From an uncultured Tenacibaculum sp. (GTDB lineage: Bacteria; Bacteroidota; Bacteroidia; Flavobacteriales; Flavobacteriaceae), in contig CANMWK010000008.1 in the NCBI GenBank assembly GCA_947501615.1, positions 153,181 to 217,180 on the forward strand: 64,000 bases of DNA, given 5' to 3'. The notes under the pieces were generated by a model. The model saw nothing but the letters and a program-made list of their open reading frames with translations. It had not been told where the DNA came from and did no database searches. The stretch's first letter is position 1. Each line of letters begins with the position of its first letter. A program made the translations under genes and the position numbers. This document shows, piece after piece, positions 46,022 through 54,845 of this stretch.

Positions 46022-46507
46022 ATGCATTTAAAAAGAATAACATACACACTATTATTTTACTTGTTAACTCAGTCTATAACAGCTCAACAAAATAACAGTA
46101 TTAACTGGATCACATTTCAACAGTTAGAAGATTCACTTTCTGTAAAACCTAAGAAAGTATTTATTGACTTCTATGCAGACTGGTGTATTTATTGTAAAAA
46201 AATGGAAAAGGTAGCTTTTAAAGATCCTAAAGTCATTGCAAAATTGAATGCTGATTATTATGCTGTTAAAATGGATGCTGAAAGTAGTGATACCATTTTT
46301 TTTGGAGGTGATACGTTTATCAATAAACAAATTGGAAAAAAAAGAAATCCAACTCATGACATTCCTTTGCTTTTAGCATCACGAAGCAATAAAGATTTTT
46401 CACTTCCGGCGATAGTGATTTTAGATGAGAGATTTAAAATTTCAGCACGATATTTTGAATATTTAGACCGCAAGAAAATGTTGAAAGCTATAAGTCAAGA
46501 TAAATAA
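46022..46507 (+). CDS. Exported thioredoxin-like protein
   Basis: A 161-residue exported protein: signal peptide (1-21, ending SITAQ) and a thioredoxin fold with active site DWCIYCKKM (Cys55, Cys58), FYADWC and a cis-Pro region near LPAIVIL. It should reduce or form disulfides in the periplasm. It stands alone, 268 nt downstream of the metal receptor gene, with copy B of the interspersed repeat between. A partner is not obvious; the CxxC in the receptor plug is one possible but unproven target. Confidence 0.85.
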   Translation: MHLKRITYTLLFYLLTQSITAQQNNSINWITFQQLEDSLSVKPKKVFIDFYADWCIYCKKMEKVAFKDPKVIAKLNADYYAVKMDAESSDTIFFGGDTFINKQIGKKRNPTHDIPLLLASRSNKDFSLPAIVILDERFKISARYFEYLDRKKMLKAISQDK

Positions 46508-46816
46508 ACTACTGATTTTTAAAATAAACTTTAGGCTAGCTTAAACACAAATTAACAGTACTATTCAAAATATTTTCAATAGTTTTCAGTAAGATTTTAA
46601 TCAAGGTACATATAGGGATGACAACTACTTTATTACCTTTCAAAACCTCGAACCTATCTTCTAGAAATAAATTCATTAGTAATTAAGCAATTACATTTTT
46701 TCTACACACCTTAGTTAACATTAAATAAACATTCTAATAATAAAAGGATAATTTACAAGTAACATTTTCTTTACAGTGTCGGTAGACTTTTGCAATTGAT
46801 TTTAGAATACGTAAAA
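46508..46816. other. Gene-free leader region before a TonB receptor
   Basis: About 310 nt without a coding frame. It includes ACTATT/AATAGT inverted pieces near 46560, two heptamers TTAACAT (46715-46721) and TAAACAT (46726-46732) spaced 11 nt apart, and a promoter-like TAGACTTTTG (46783-46792). Its length suggests regulation of the following receptor gene. Confidence 0.45.
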
Positions 46817-49603
46817 ATGAGAAAAATTTTATTAATTGCTTTAGTTTGTCTGTGTCAATGGGTCGGTGCACAAGGCAAAGGTACAGTTACGGGAACTGTT
46901 ACTGATAAAGAGATGAATGGTGAAACTTTACCATTTGCAAATGTGATTATTAAAGGTACTTCTATAGGGGGAACTACAGATTTAGATGGTAAATACACCA
47001 TCAATGTACCAGCGGGGAATCATGTTTTAGTGTTCAGTTTTGTGGGGTATAAAACAATTGAAAAACCTATTACCGTTGAGGCTGGAAAGACATTAATTAT
47101 TAATCAAGAACTTGGTGCTAGTGGCGGAGAACAATTAGAAGAAGTAGAAATTACTACTAGAATAAATAAAGAGAAAGAAAGTGCTCTTTTATTAGAACAA
47201 AAGAAAGCAGTTGTTATCCAACAAAAAATCGGAAACCAAGAGTTGGCTAGAAAAGGGGTTGGTGATGTTGCTACTGCTGTTACGAAAACTACTGGTGTAT
47301 CTAAAGAAGAAGGTTCAGGAACTGTATTTGTTAGAGGTTTAGGAGATCGTTACAATGTAACTACACTTAATGGATTGCCTTTACCATCTAATGATCCATC
47401 GAAGAAAAATATTGATTTAAGTATTTTCTCTACAGATATTGTTGAATATATCGGTATTGACAAAACTTATGCTTTAAACAATTATGGAGATTTTGCAGGA
47501 GCAAACGTTGATATTGCTTCAAAAGTATATAAAGGCAAAGGATTTGCAGAAATAAGTTTAAGTTCAGGAATAAACACTGCTGCTAACGATAAAACTTTTT
47601 ACGGTGCTGATGGACCTAATGATTTTGGTTTTTACACTACAAGTTATCCAGCTTTTCCTTTAAACAATTATAACTTTACTTCAAGTTGGGATAGACAAGA
47701 AGGTAATGCACCGGTAAATACTTCAATTGCAATTAAAGGTGGAGACTCTTTTAATTTATCTGATGATACAAAATTAAGTTTCTTCGCTGTAGGTTCTTTC
47801 AATAATGATTACACCTACAGAGATGGTGTTACTAGAGCTGATGTTAATGTTTCTGGTGTTGCAAGAAGAGATTTATCTAGAGAAGTATACTCATATAATA
47901 CAAATACTACAGCAATGGGTAACCTTCGTTTAAAACATAAAACGCATGAGTTTAAGTACAATGGATTAATGGTAAACAATTCTAGTAATAGCCATGCTGA
48001 CTATCAGGGTATTTATGATATTTTTGATAATGCTCCTGAAGGTGGTGCTGTTATACAAAGACAAACATACATTCAGAACACTTTATTTGTTCACCAATTA
48101 TTAGGTGATCACAAAGTGGGAGAAAATCTTGAATTTGACTGGGGAGCTTCTTATAACTTCAATAAAAATATTGTTCCTGATCGTAAACAAACTACAGTAT
48201 TACCAAATAGAAATAATGAACCAAACGGACCTAAATCATTTTTATTAATTAGTAATGATTCTGATAACCATAGATTCTTCTCTGATTTAGAAGAAGAAGA
48301 AATAGCAGCAAATGCTAGTGTTACTTATAAATTTGCAAAAGATGAAGATGATATTCATAAAGCTAAATTAACTTTAGGTTACAGTGGTAGATTTAAAGAT
48401 GTAGATTTTGATGCTACTCAATTCAACTTTGCAATTACATTAAGAACTGTAACACAACCTATAGTAAATGATGTTTATAATTTAGATAGTTATTTTAACC
48501 AAGAGAATTTTAATGCTGGTTTATTTGCTATCAGAACTTTTAGAGGAGGCTTAGGAAGTGATGTAAATGTTCTTTTACCACAAACTTATGGAGGTAAACA
48601 AAATATCAATGCAGCTTATGCACAACTTGAGTATAAGTTTTCTGATAAGTTTACTGGTATTTTTGGTATTAGAGGTGAAAAAGTAAATCAATCGTTATTT
48701 TATAATACTTCAATTCTTAATGGTACAAGTGAGTTAGATGAAAATCAAATTTTACCATCGTTATCTTTGAAGTATACTGTAAATGATAAAAATAATTTAA
48801 AGTTTGCTGCAAGTAAAACCTATACATTACCACAATTTAAAGAAAGAGCTCCTTTCTTATTTGAAGACGTTGAAAACAACACATTAGGTAACCCTAACTT
48901 ATATTCTTCAGATAATTATAATGTAGATTTTAAATGGGAATTCTATCCTCAAAAAGAGGAAATCATCTCTGCTGGTGTATTTGGTAAGTATATTGAAAAC
49001 CCTATCAATGAAGTACAAATTAATTCTGCTTCTAACGATATTAGTTATGCTAATACTGGTGATTGGGGTGTTGCTTATGGTGTTGAATTAGAATTAAGAA
49101 AGAAACTTTTTAATTTTGAAACTGAAACAGAGGATAAAACTTTAAATAATAAATTAACTGTTGGATTTAATGGATCGTATATGATGCATAATCAAGAGTT
49201 AAATAAAGAGAAAATTATTAGAGAAAACCCTGGTACTAGTGTAGATTTTTCTAATGAAGAAGATGGTTTTGCAGGTGCTTCTGATTTCTTATTCAATACT
49301 GATTTCACATATTTAAAAGACTTTAGAAATGGTATGAATATTCAGTCAACTATTGTATTTAATTATTTTTCAGATAGAATTTTCGCTTTAGGTACAGAAG
49401 GTAAGGGTAATTTAGTAGATCAAGGTTACGGTACTTTAGATTTAATACTAAAATCTCAGTTGAATGAGCATATCTCATTAGGGATTTCAGCTAAAAACTT
49501 ACTAAATCCTAGTATTGAAAGATTTCAAGATAATCAAGACGTTACAGTCTTATCTTTTAAAAGAGGGGTAGATCTTAAATTTTCTCTATCGTATAAATTC
49601 TAA
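46817..49603 (+). CDS. TonB-dependent receptor paired with a surface lipoprotein
   Basis: A 928-residue outer-membrane receptor: signal peptide (1-19, ending WVGAQ), carboxypeptidase-regulatory-like domain (GTVTGTVTDKEMNGETLP; about 22-110), plug with VFVRGLGDRYNVTTLNGLPL and LSIFSTDIVEYIGIDKTY, then a barrel ending DLKFSLSYKF. The RGLGDRYN type of plug marks a widespread Bacteroidota receptor class. An in-frame TTG at 46790 lies in the promoter zone, so the ATG at 46817 is used. A large beta-helix lipoprotein gene follows after a terminator. The ligand is unknown. Confidence 0.9.
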   Translation: MRKILLIALVCLCQWVGAQGKGTVTGTVTDKEMNGETLPFANVIIKGTSIGGTTDLDGKYTINVPAGNHVLVFSFVGYKTIEKPITVEAGKTLIINQELGASGGEQLEEVEITTRINKEKESALLLEQKKAVVIQQKIGNQELARKGVGDVATAVTKTTGVSKEEGSGTVFVRGLGDRYNVTTLNGLPLPSNDPSKKNIDLSIFSTDIVEYIGIDKTYALNNYGDFAGANVDIASKVYKGKGFAEISLSSGINTAANDKTFYGADGPNDFGFYTTSYPAFPLNNYNFTSSWDRQEGNAPVNTSIAIKGGDSFNLSDDTKLSFFAVGSFNNDYTYRDGVTRADVNVSGVARRDLSREVYSYNTNTTAMGNLRLKHKTHEFKYNGLMVNNSSNSHADYQGIYDIFDNAPEGGAVIQRQTYIQNTLFVHQLLGDHKVGENLEFDWGASYNFNKNIVPDRKQTTVLPNRNNEPNGPKSFLLISNDSDNHRFFSDLEEEEIAANASVTYKFAKDEDDIHKAKLTLGYSGRFKDVDFDATQFNFAITLRTVTQPIVNDVYNLDSYFNQENFNAGLFAIRTFRGGLGSDVNVLLPQTYGGKQNINAAYAQLEYKFSDKFTGIFGIRGEKVNQSLFYNTSILNGTSELDENQILPSLSLKYTVNDKNNLKFAASKTYTLPQFKERAPFLFEDVENNTLGNPNLYSSDNYNVDFKWEFYPQKEEIISAGVFGKYIENPINEVQINSASNDISYANTGDWGVAYGVELELRKKLFNFETETEDKTLNNKLTVGFNGSYMMHNQELNKEKIIRENPGTSVDFSNEEDGFAGASDFLFNTDFTYLKDFRNGMNIQSTIVFNYFSDRIFALGTEGKGNLVDQGYGTLDLILKSQLNEHISLGISAKNLLNPSIERFQDNQDVTVLSFKRGVDLKFSLSYKF

Positions 49604-49634
49604 CACCACATAACATTCAGTTTACAATCCAATA

Positions 49635-49687
49635 ACTCAAGATTAATTTTTGTAAAACATTAAATTAATCTTGAGTTCTTTTTTTTG
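49635..49687 (+). terminator. Terminator between receptor and lipoprotein genes
   Basis: ACTCAAGATTAAT (49635-49647) pairs exactly with ATTAATCTTGAGT (49664-49676) and is followed by TCTTTTTTTT. It lies between two co-oriented, functionally linked genes. Confidence 0.85.
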
Positions 49688-49726
49688 TAGCATAAAAATT
49701 TACATAAAATACAAATTTTAATTAAA

Positions 49727-51949
49727 ATGAAAAGACAATTATTTAGCCTAATGATCGCGTTCGCTACTCTATCGCTTGTTGTAGTGTCATGTGGTGACGA
49801 CGATGATCCAATACAGAACGCTTCATGTTCTGATGGAGTACAAAATGGTGATGAAACTGGTGTAGACTGTGGGGGGTCTTCTTGCCAACCTTGTACTGCT
49901 GCAAATTTATCTGGAGAAATAACTACTGATGTTACTTTAGACGCAACAGTTACTTACAAATTAACAGGTGCTTACGTTGTTCAAGACGGAGGTGTGTTAA
50001 GAATTCCAGCAGGTACTAGAATTGAAGCTACTGGAGGTACTTCTTCTTATATCGCTGTAGCTCAAGGAGGTAAAATCTTTGTTGATGGTAATAAAGATAA
50101 CCCAGTTGTTATGACTTCTGGTTCTTCTTCTCCTGCACCAAAAGACTGGGGTGGATTAGTAGTATGTGGTAAAGCTCCAACTAACGTAGGATCTACTGCT
50201 ACTTCTGAAGTTGCAGGGTTATCATATGGTGGTACTGAAGTAGCTGATAACTCAGGGTCTATCCGTTATTTAAGAATTGAATATACAGGAGCTACTTTTA
50301 ACTCTTCTAAAGAATTTAATGGACTTTCTTTATTTGGTGTGGGTAACGGAACTACAGTTGAGTATGTCCAGTCTTACCAAGGTGGAGATGATGGTATCGA
50401 ATTTTTCGGAGGTACTGTTAATGGTAAATATTTAATCGCTACGGAATCTGGTGACGACTCAATTGATTTTGCTGACGGATGGGCTGGTACTGGTGAATAC
50501 TGGTATATCTCAGGAAGTGCAAAAGCTGGTATCGAAGGTTCTAACAACGGTGATAACGGTGATGCTGCTCCTGTAACTAACGCTACGTTAAAAAATATTT
50601 CTGTTGTAGGCCCTGTTACTGAAGGTGCTTTATTCTACAAAGAAGGTGGAGGAAGTTTTAACATTGACAATTTCTATATTGCTAATGTAGACTTAGGTGT
50701 AAAAGTTAAAGATACAGATACAGAAGCTGCTGTAAGAATTGAAAATGGTGATTTAGTAATGACTAATGTTCAGTTTGCTTCTAATGCTTCAGGTTTTGAA
50801 ACTACTGATTATACAGGAGCTAACCAATCTTTTGTTTCTGAAGGGGTTACTTCTGGTGCTGGTAATGGTGCTGCTGCTCCAGACTGGGCTGCTGGTTGGA
50901 CTAGAGGTTTAAGTAACAGTGGAGTTACTTCTGAAAACTTAGCTGGTGAAGTAACAGGTAATGTTACTTTAAATGCTGATGTTGAATATTTATTAACTAG
51001 CGCATTTGTAGTAAAAGACGGAGGTAAATTAACTATTCCTGCAGGAACTACTATAAAAGCAACTGGAGGTACTTCTTCTTACATTGCTGTAGCTCAAGGA
51101 GGTCAAATATTTGTAGAAGGAACTGCTAATGATCCTGTAGTTATGACTTCGGGTGCTGCAACTACAGGCCCTAAAGATTGGGGTGGATTAGTAGTTTGTG
51201 GTAAAGCTCCAACTAACGTAGGTGCTGTTGCTACTTCTGAAGTTGCTGGTTTAACATATGGTGGTACTGAAACTACAGATAATTCAGGATCTATTCGTTA
51301 TTTAAGAATCGAATATACGGGTGCTACTTTTAACTCTTCAAAAGAGTTCAACGGACTTTCTTTATTCGGTGTTGGTAACGGAACTACTGTAGAGTACGTT
51401 CAATCTTTTGAAGGTGGAGATGATGGTATCGAATTCTTCGGAGGTACTGTAAACGCTAGCTACTTAGTTTGTATAAACTCTGGTGATGACTCAATTGATT
51501 TTGCTGACGGATACAATGGAACAATCGAAAATGTTTATATCTCAGGAAGTGCTAAAGCTGGTATTGAAGCTTCAAATAACGGAGATAACGGAGATGCTAT
51601 GCCTGTTACTAACTTAACATTAAGAAACATTACTGTTGTAGGTTCTGTAACTGAAGGAGCTTTATTCTACAAAGAAGGTGGAGGAAAATTCACTATCGAT
51701 AATTTCTATATTTCTGCAGTTGACTTAGGTGTTAAAGTGAGTTCAGCTGATGCAGAAGCTGGTGTAAGAATTGAGAATGGAGATTTAGTAATGACTAATG
51801 TTGAATTTGCTAATAACGCAACAGGATTCCAAATTACTGATTACACTGGTGCTGCTGGTTCTACTTTCTTAACTGAAGGAACTGCTACTGGTGCTGGTAA
51901 TGGTGCTGATGCTCCAACTTGGACTATGGGATGGACTAGAGGATTATAA
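49727..51949 (+). CDS. Surface lipoprotein with two tandem beta-helix repeats
   Basis: A 740-residue lipoprotein. The lipobox is VVSCGDDDD (Cys22), with four Asp after the Cys, resembling the Bacteroidota surface-export signal. A short Cys-rich stalk follows (CSDGVQNGDETGVDCGG with further Cys at 53 and 56). The rest is two highly similar units of 344 residues, about 60-403 and 404-740, each with GGTSSYIAVAQGG, DWGGLVVCGKAPTNVG, SIRYLRIEYTGATFNSS and EGGDDGIEFFGG, resembling a right-handed beta-helix. Each unit ends GWTRGL. It likely cooperates with the TonB receptor upstream. The ligand is unknown. Confidence 0.85.
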   Translation: MKRQLFSLMIAFATLSLVVVSCGDDDDPIQNASCSDGVQNGDETGVDCGGSSCQPCTAANLSGEITTDVTLDATVTYKLTGAYVVQDGGVLRIPAGTRIEATGGTSSYIAVAQGGKIFVDGNKDNPVVMTSGSSSPAPKDWGGLVVCGKAPTNVGSTATSEVAGLSYGGTEVADNSGSIRYLRIEYTGATFNSSKEFNGLSLFGVGNGTTVEYVQSYQGGDDGIEFFGGTVNGKYLIATESGDDSIDFADGWAGTGEYWYISGSAKAGIEGSNNGDNGDAAPVTNATLKNISVVGPVTEGALFYKEGGGSFNIDNFYIANVDLGVKVKDTDTEAAVRIENGDLVMTNVQFASNASGFETTDYTGANQSFVSEGVTSGAGNGAAAPDWAAGWTRGLSNSGVTSENLAGEVTGNVTLNADVEYLLTSAFVVKDGGKLTIPAGTTIKATGGTSSYIAVAQGGQIFVEGTANDPVVMTSGAATTGPKDWGGLVVCGKAPTNVGAVATSEVAGLTYGGTETTDNSGSIRYLRIEYTGATFNSSKEFNGLSLFGVGNGTTVEYVQSFEGGDDGIEFFGGTVNASYLVCINSGDDSIDFADGYNGTIENVYISGSAKAGIEASNNGDNGDAMPVTNLTLRNITVVGSVTEGALFYKEGGGKFTIDNFYISAVDLGVKVSSADAEAGVRIENGDLVMTNVEFANNATGFQITDYTGAAGSTFLTEGTATGAGNGADAPTWTMGWTRGL
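49904..51946 (+). repeat. Tandem duplication, 1032-nt period, inside the lipoprotein gene
   Basis: Matching DNA tracts are offset by 1032 nt (for example 50151 and 51183, encoding DWGGLVVCGKAPTN). The two units are very similar along their length, showing a fairly recent duplication that could expand or contract by recombination. Confidence 0.92.
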
Positions 51950-51974
51950 AATTTAAAATTCTTTATATATAAAG

Positions 51975-52005
51975 AAAACCGAGATCTAATGATCTCGGTT
52001 TTTTT
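51975..52005 (+). terminator. Terminator of the beta-helix lipoprotein gene
   Basis: AAAACCGAGATC (51975-51986), loop TAAT, GATCTCGGTTTT (51991-52002), then T residues. Confidence 0.9.
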
Positions 52006-52029
52006 ATATCTTTCGTAGTAGTTTTTTCT

Positions 52030-52380
52030 TTATTTAACCGCAATTTTAGTACTTTCTTTCCAAGACTGAATACTAGCTATGGTATTATTTTCATAATTTA
52101 TCTCTTTCAGTTCACTTTTATCCCAAATAAACCATTTACCTACCTTTTTTCCTTGGTTGTAAAATGCCATTACTTTCTTATCTCCTGAGGCATCAAAAAT
52201 CACCCATTTACCATGAAGCTTTTTATTTTTATAAAAACCTTGCTCTTTAATGTTACCATTATTATGATAATGTGTCACCTTTATTAAATCACCTTCTTTC
52301 TCGTATTGAGATTTTGTTTCATTTTGTGCAAATACACTACCTACAACTAATAAACCAATTAAAACTACTATTTTTTTCAT
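52030..52380 (-). CDS. Exported MORN-repeat (YwqK-like) protein
   Basis: A 116-residue exported protein: signal peptide (1-18, ending SVFAQ), then MORN-like units (HNNGNIKEQGFYKNKKLHG and NQGKKVGKWFIW). Related proteins are sometimes labelled YwqK antitoxins, but no toxin gene is adjacent and the protein is exported, so that label is unlikely here. It probably acts in the periplasm or at the outer membrane. The role is unknown. Confidence 0.75.
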   Translation of the reverse strand: MKKIVVLIGLLVVGSVFAQNETKSQYEKEGDLIKVTHYHNNGNIKEQGFYKNKKLHGKWVIFDASGDKKVMAFYNQGKKVGKWFIWDKSELKEINYENNTIASIQSWKESTKIAVK

Positions 52381-52479
52381 ATCTAAAACATTTATTCATT
52401 AACATTAATATTACAAATATATATTTTTATTTACACAAAAACAAGAATTTATTTACATTAACTTAACATTAAAATATTT

Positions 52480-52510
52480 TTGCTCCTGAAAATCAAATAA
52501 TTTATATTTG
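52480..52510 (+). promoter_or_regulatory. Promoter of the dodecin gene
   Basis: TTG (52480-52482), 20-nt spacer and TATATTTG (52503-52510) form a textbook Bacteroidota promoter with a leader of about 22 nt. Just upstream are TTTACAT and TTAACAT (52452-52469), spaced 11 nt. Confidence 0.75.
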
Positions 52511-52538
52511 TTTTAGTAATTAATCAAAAATATATATT

Positions 52539-52739
52539 ATGGCAATAATGAAGGTTATTGAAATTTTAGCCAATTCAGAAAAGAGTTGGGAAGACGCAAC
52601 AAAGAAAGCAGTAAGTCAGGCAGCAAAATCTGTAAAAAACATTAAATCTGCATTTGTTCAATCGCAAAGTGTTGTAGTTAAAGATGATGAAGTAAGTGAA
52701 TTTAGAGTAAATCTAAAAGTGACATTTGAAGTAAAATAA
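52539..52739 (+). CDS. Dodecin family flavin-binding protein
   Basis: A 66-residue protein matching dodecin along its length (MKVIEILANSEKSWEDATKKAVSQAAKSV... is reported here only in part: KVIEILANSEKSWEDA and FRVNLKVTFEVK). Dodecins form dodecameric shells that store flavins. The small gene has its own strong promoter and terminator. Confidence 0.92.
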   Translation: MAIMKVIEILANSEKSWEDATKKAVSQAAKSVKNIKSAFVQSQSVVVKDDEVSEFRVNLKVTFEVK

Positions 52740-52764
52740 ATTGAAGTTTTAAATATCAAAAGCG

Positions 52765-52790
52765 TGCGGTTTTTTGACCGCATTTTTTTT
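52765..52790 (+). terminator. Terminator of the dodecin gene
   Basis: TGCGGT (52765-52770) and ACCGCA (52777-52782) with an extended T-run afterwards, 26 nt beyond the stop codon. Confidence 0.85.
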
Positions 52791-52908
52791 GATGAGCATC
52801 AATAAATGTTAAATTTAACATAAAAAAAGTAAATAAATTATATAACTACAGCAATTATTAAATTTAAATAAGTAAATTTATAATTAGCATTACACTCCAA
52901 ATGAATGC

Positions 52909-52931
52909 TTTACAATAAATTGCATTGTAAA
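52909..52931. repeat. Inverted repeat upstream of the MscS gene
   Basis: TTTACAAT (52909-52916) and ATTGTAAA (52924-52931) are perfect inverted octamers with a 7-nt spacer, 31 nt before the ATG. It could be an operator or a leader hairpin. Confidence 0.45.
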
Positions 52932-52961
52932 ATTGCTGTACCAAAATGACTCGAAGAAATC

Positions 52962-53768
52962 ATGGAACAAAATTTTGAAAAAATAAAAAACCTATTAATT
53001 GAATATTCACCAAAAGTTGTTGCAGCTTTACTGTTATTAATCATAGGATTATGGGTAATTGGTATCATCAGTAAAACAGTAAAAAAAGTTATGGAGAAAA
53101 GAGGAGTTGACACTTCTCTTAGAGGTTTTTTAGCAAGCTTAGTAAACTGGGCGTTAAAAATATTTTTACTTGTAACTGTAGCTGGACAGTTGGGCGTAGA
53201 AACAACTTCATTTGCTGCTATTATTGCAGCTGCTGGTTTGGCCATTGGTATGGCGCTTCAAGGTTCTCTATCAAATTTTGCAGGCGGAGCCCTAATTATG
53301 ATTTTCAGACCATTTAAAGTAGGAGATTATATCGAGGCACAAGGGGAACAAGGAGTTGTAAAAGATATTCAAATATTTACTACAAAAATAAATACTATTG
53401 ATAATAAGGAAGTAATTATTCCTAATGGAGCACTATCTAATGGTAACATAATCAATTATTCTTCTGAAGATAAAAGACGTGTTGATTTAACATTTGGTGT
53501 TTCTTATGATGCAGATATTAAACAAACGAAAGATGTATTGCTGTCTGTAACATCGAATACTCCTTATACAATTAATGATCCAGCACCGGTAGTTTTGGTT
53601 GGTGAATTAGCTGATAGTTCAGTAAATTTCATAACGAGAACTTGGGTTAAATCATCTGATTATTGGGATGCTTATTTCCACATTACGGAAAATGTAAAAA
53701 TTGAATTGGATAAAGCTGGTATCGAAATTCCATATCCACATTCTGTTGAAATTCAAAAAGAAGGATAA
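52962..53768 (+). CDS. Small-conductance mechanosensitive channel (MscS family)
   Basis: A 268-residue channel of minimal MscS size: three hydrophobic segments in residues 18-130, a pore-lining helix AAIIAAAGLAIGMALQGSLS, and the soluble beta domain starting FRPFKVGDYIEAQG. It releases solutes on hypo-osmotic shock. It begins the row that leads into three secreted paralogues; the first starts only 24 nt downstream and may share the transcript. Confidence 0.95.
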   Translation: MEQNFEKIKNLLIEYSPKVVAALLLLIIGLWVIGIISKTVKKVMEKRGVDTSLRGFLASLVNWALKIFLLVTVAGQLGVETTSFAAIIAAAGLAIGMALQGSLSNFAGGALIMIFRPFKVGDYIEAQGEQGVVKDIQIFTTKINTIDNKEVIIPNGALSNGNIINYSSEDKRRVDLTFGVSYDADIKQTKDVLLSVTSNTPYTINDPAPVVLVGELADSSVNFITRTWVKSSDYWDAYFHITENVKIELDKAGIEIPYPHSVEIQKEG

Positions 53769-53792
53769 ACTATTATTTAATAACAAAAATTT

Positions 53793-54488
53793 ATGAAAAT
53801 AACAATTTTACAATCAATCGCACTAATTACAATCGCTAGTTCAAGTTTTGCACAAAGTAATTCGCGTTCTAATGGTATTTTTCAAAGAGAAAACATTCAT
53901 CCATTGAGCAACGTTTATTATGCGAAATTTTCTGTATCAGAAGACAATAATTTAGCTATTGAAGGCTCAGCTTATATTGAAGAAAATTTAAGAAAAGCAA
54001 ATATAAATGAAAACGAAGAGCTTGTCCCTTTTAGATACAATGCTTTAATTGACATGATAGAAGTTAGTGCTCCAAATAATAGAACTTTTGCACTTGTTAA
54101 AGAAAAAGGAAATAAAATAAGCAACAATGATATAACCTACGTTGTATTTGAAGATGTAGAAGAATCAAATAATCGTTTTTTTAGAGTAGAATTAGATCTA
54201 AAAAATGTGAGTTTATTGGTAAAAGAATCAGTAGTACTTAAAGAAGCTAAAGTGAGCTATAATAGTTATACTGATGACAGCCCTACAACATTGAAACGAT
54301 CTAAAGATGCTTATTATATTTCTTTTTTAAATTACGAAGCTTTGAAGTTACCGAAAAACAAAAATAAATTTTGTGCTGTTTTTGGTGATAAAAAAAGTGA
54401 TATTAGAGCTTTTATAAAGAAAAATAATTTGAATCATCGAAGGAAGAATGATATAATTCATATTTTAAAATATTATAATCAATTATAA
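53793..54488 (+). CDS. Secreted paralogue 1 of an uncharacterised family
   Basis: A 231-residue exported protein with signal peptide (1-20, ending SSFAQ). It shares with the next two genes the order RYNALIDMIEV, VKEKGNKI, YVVFED, NRFFRVE and a C-terminal block CAVFGDKKSDIRAFIKK ... LKYYNQL. It is the most diverged of the three. No catalytic residues or known domain were recognised. It follows MscS by 24 nt. Confidence 0.8.
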   Translation: MKITILQSIALITIASSSFAQSNSRSNGIFQRENIHPLSNVYYAKFSVSEDNNLAIEGSAYIEENLRKANINENEELVPFRYNALIDMIEVSAPNNRTFALVKEKGNKISNNDITYVVFEDVEESNNRFFRVELDLKNVSLLVKESVVLKEAKVSYNSYTDDSPTTLKRSKDAYYISFLNYEALKLPKNKNKFCAVFGDKKSDIRAFIKKNNLNHRRKNDIIHILKYYNQL

Positions 54489-54845
54489 TATTTTATTCAA
54501 ACAATGAAGTTATTTAGACTTTTAATTTAATTTTTCCATAAAAAGTCTGAATAACTTCAATAATTAGGACTCTATTTTTACTAAAAAAATATAGAAAAAA
54601 ACAAGACCTAATAGATATTTTAAAAATATTATAATGATTTAGAATATATTATATTATTTTTTACTGTGATAATGAGATTATTTAGATTTTTAATTTCAAA
54701 TTCTATACCTAATAAATAGAAATTTAAAAAGTATAAATAATTAAAATTTCCTCTAAAGGAAAATGTCAAAAAATGAATTAATGGTAAACATAAAACCATT
54801 CATATTCTGTGCTAAACAAAATAGAAAATCTTAAAAAAATTAATA
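54489..54845. other. Gene-free region with duplicated hairpins
   Basis: About 357 nt without a coding frame. A 19-nt inverted repeat with one mismatch lies at 54506-54524/54542-54560 (arms TGAAGTTATTtAGACTTTT). Part of this is repeated further on (54671-54697, AATGAGATTATTTAGATT and its partner at 54719-54740). A small TTTCCT/AGGAAA hairpin (54747-54762) precedes the next gene. Confidence 0.6.
54506..54560 (+). terminator. Hairpin after secreted paralogue 1
   Basis: 19-bp arms (54506-54524 and 54542-54560) with one mismatch, 18 nt after the stop codon. No long T-run follows, so it could be a terminator or an RNA-processing or stability element. Confidence 0.55.

Noticed and set aside
52030..52380. 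Toxin-antitoxin antitoxin (YwqK-type label)
   Set aside because: The protein has a signal peptide and no toxin gene is adjacent; the MORN-repeat description fits better.
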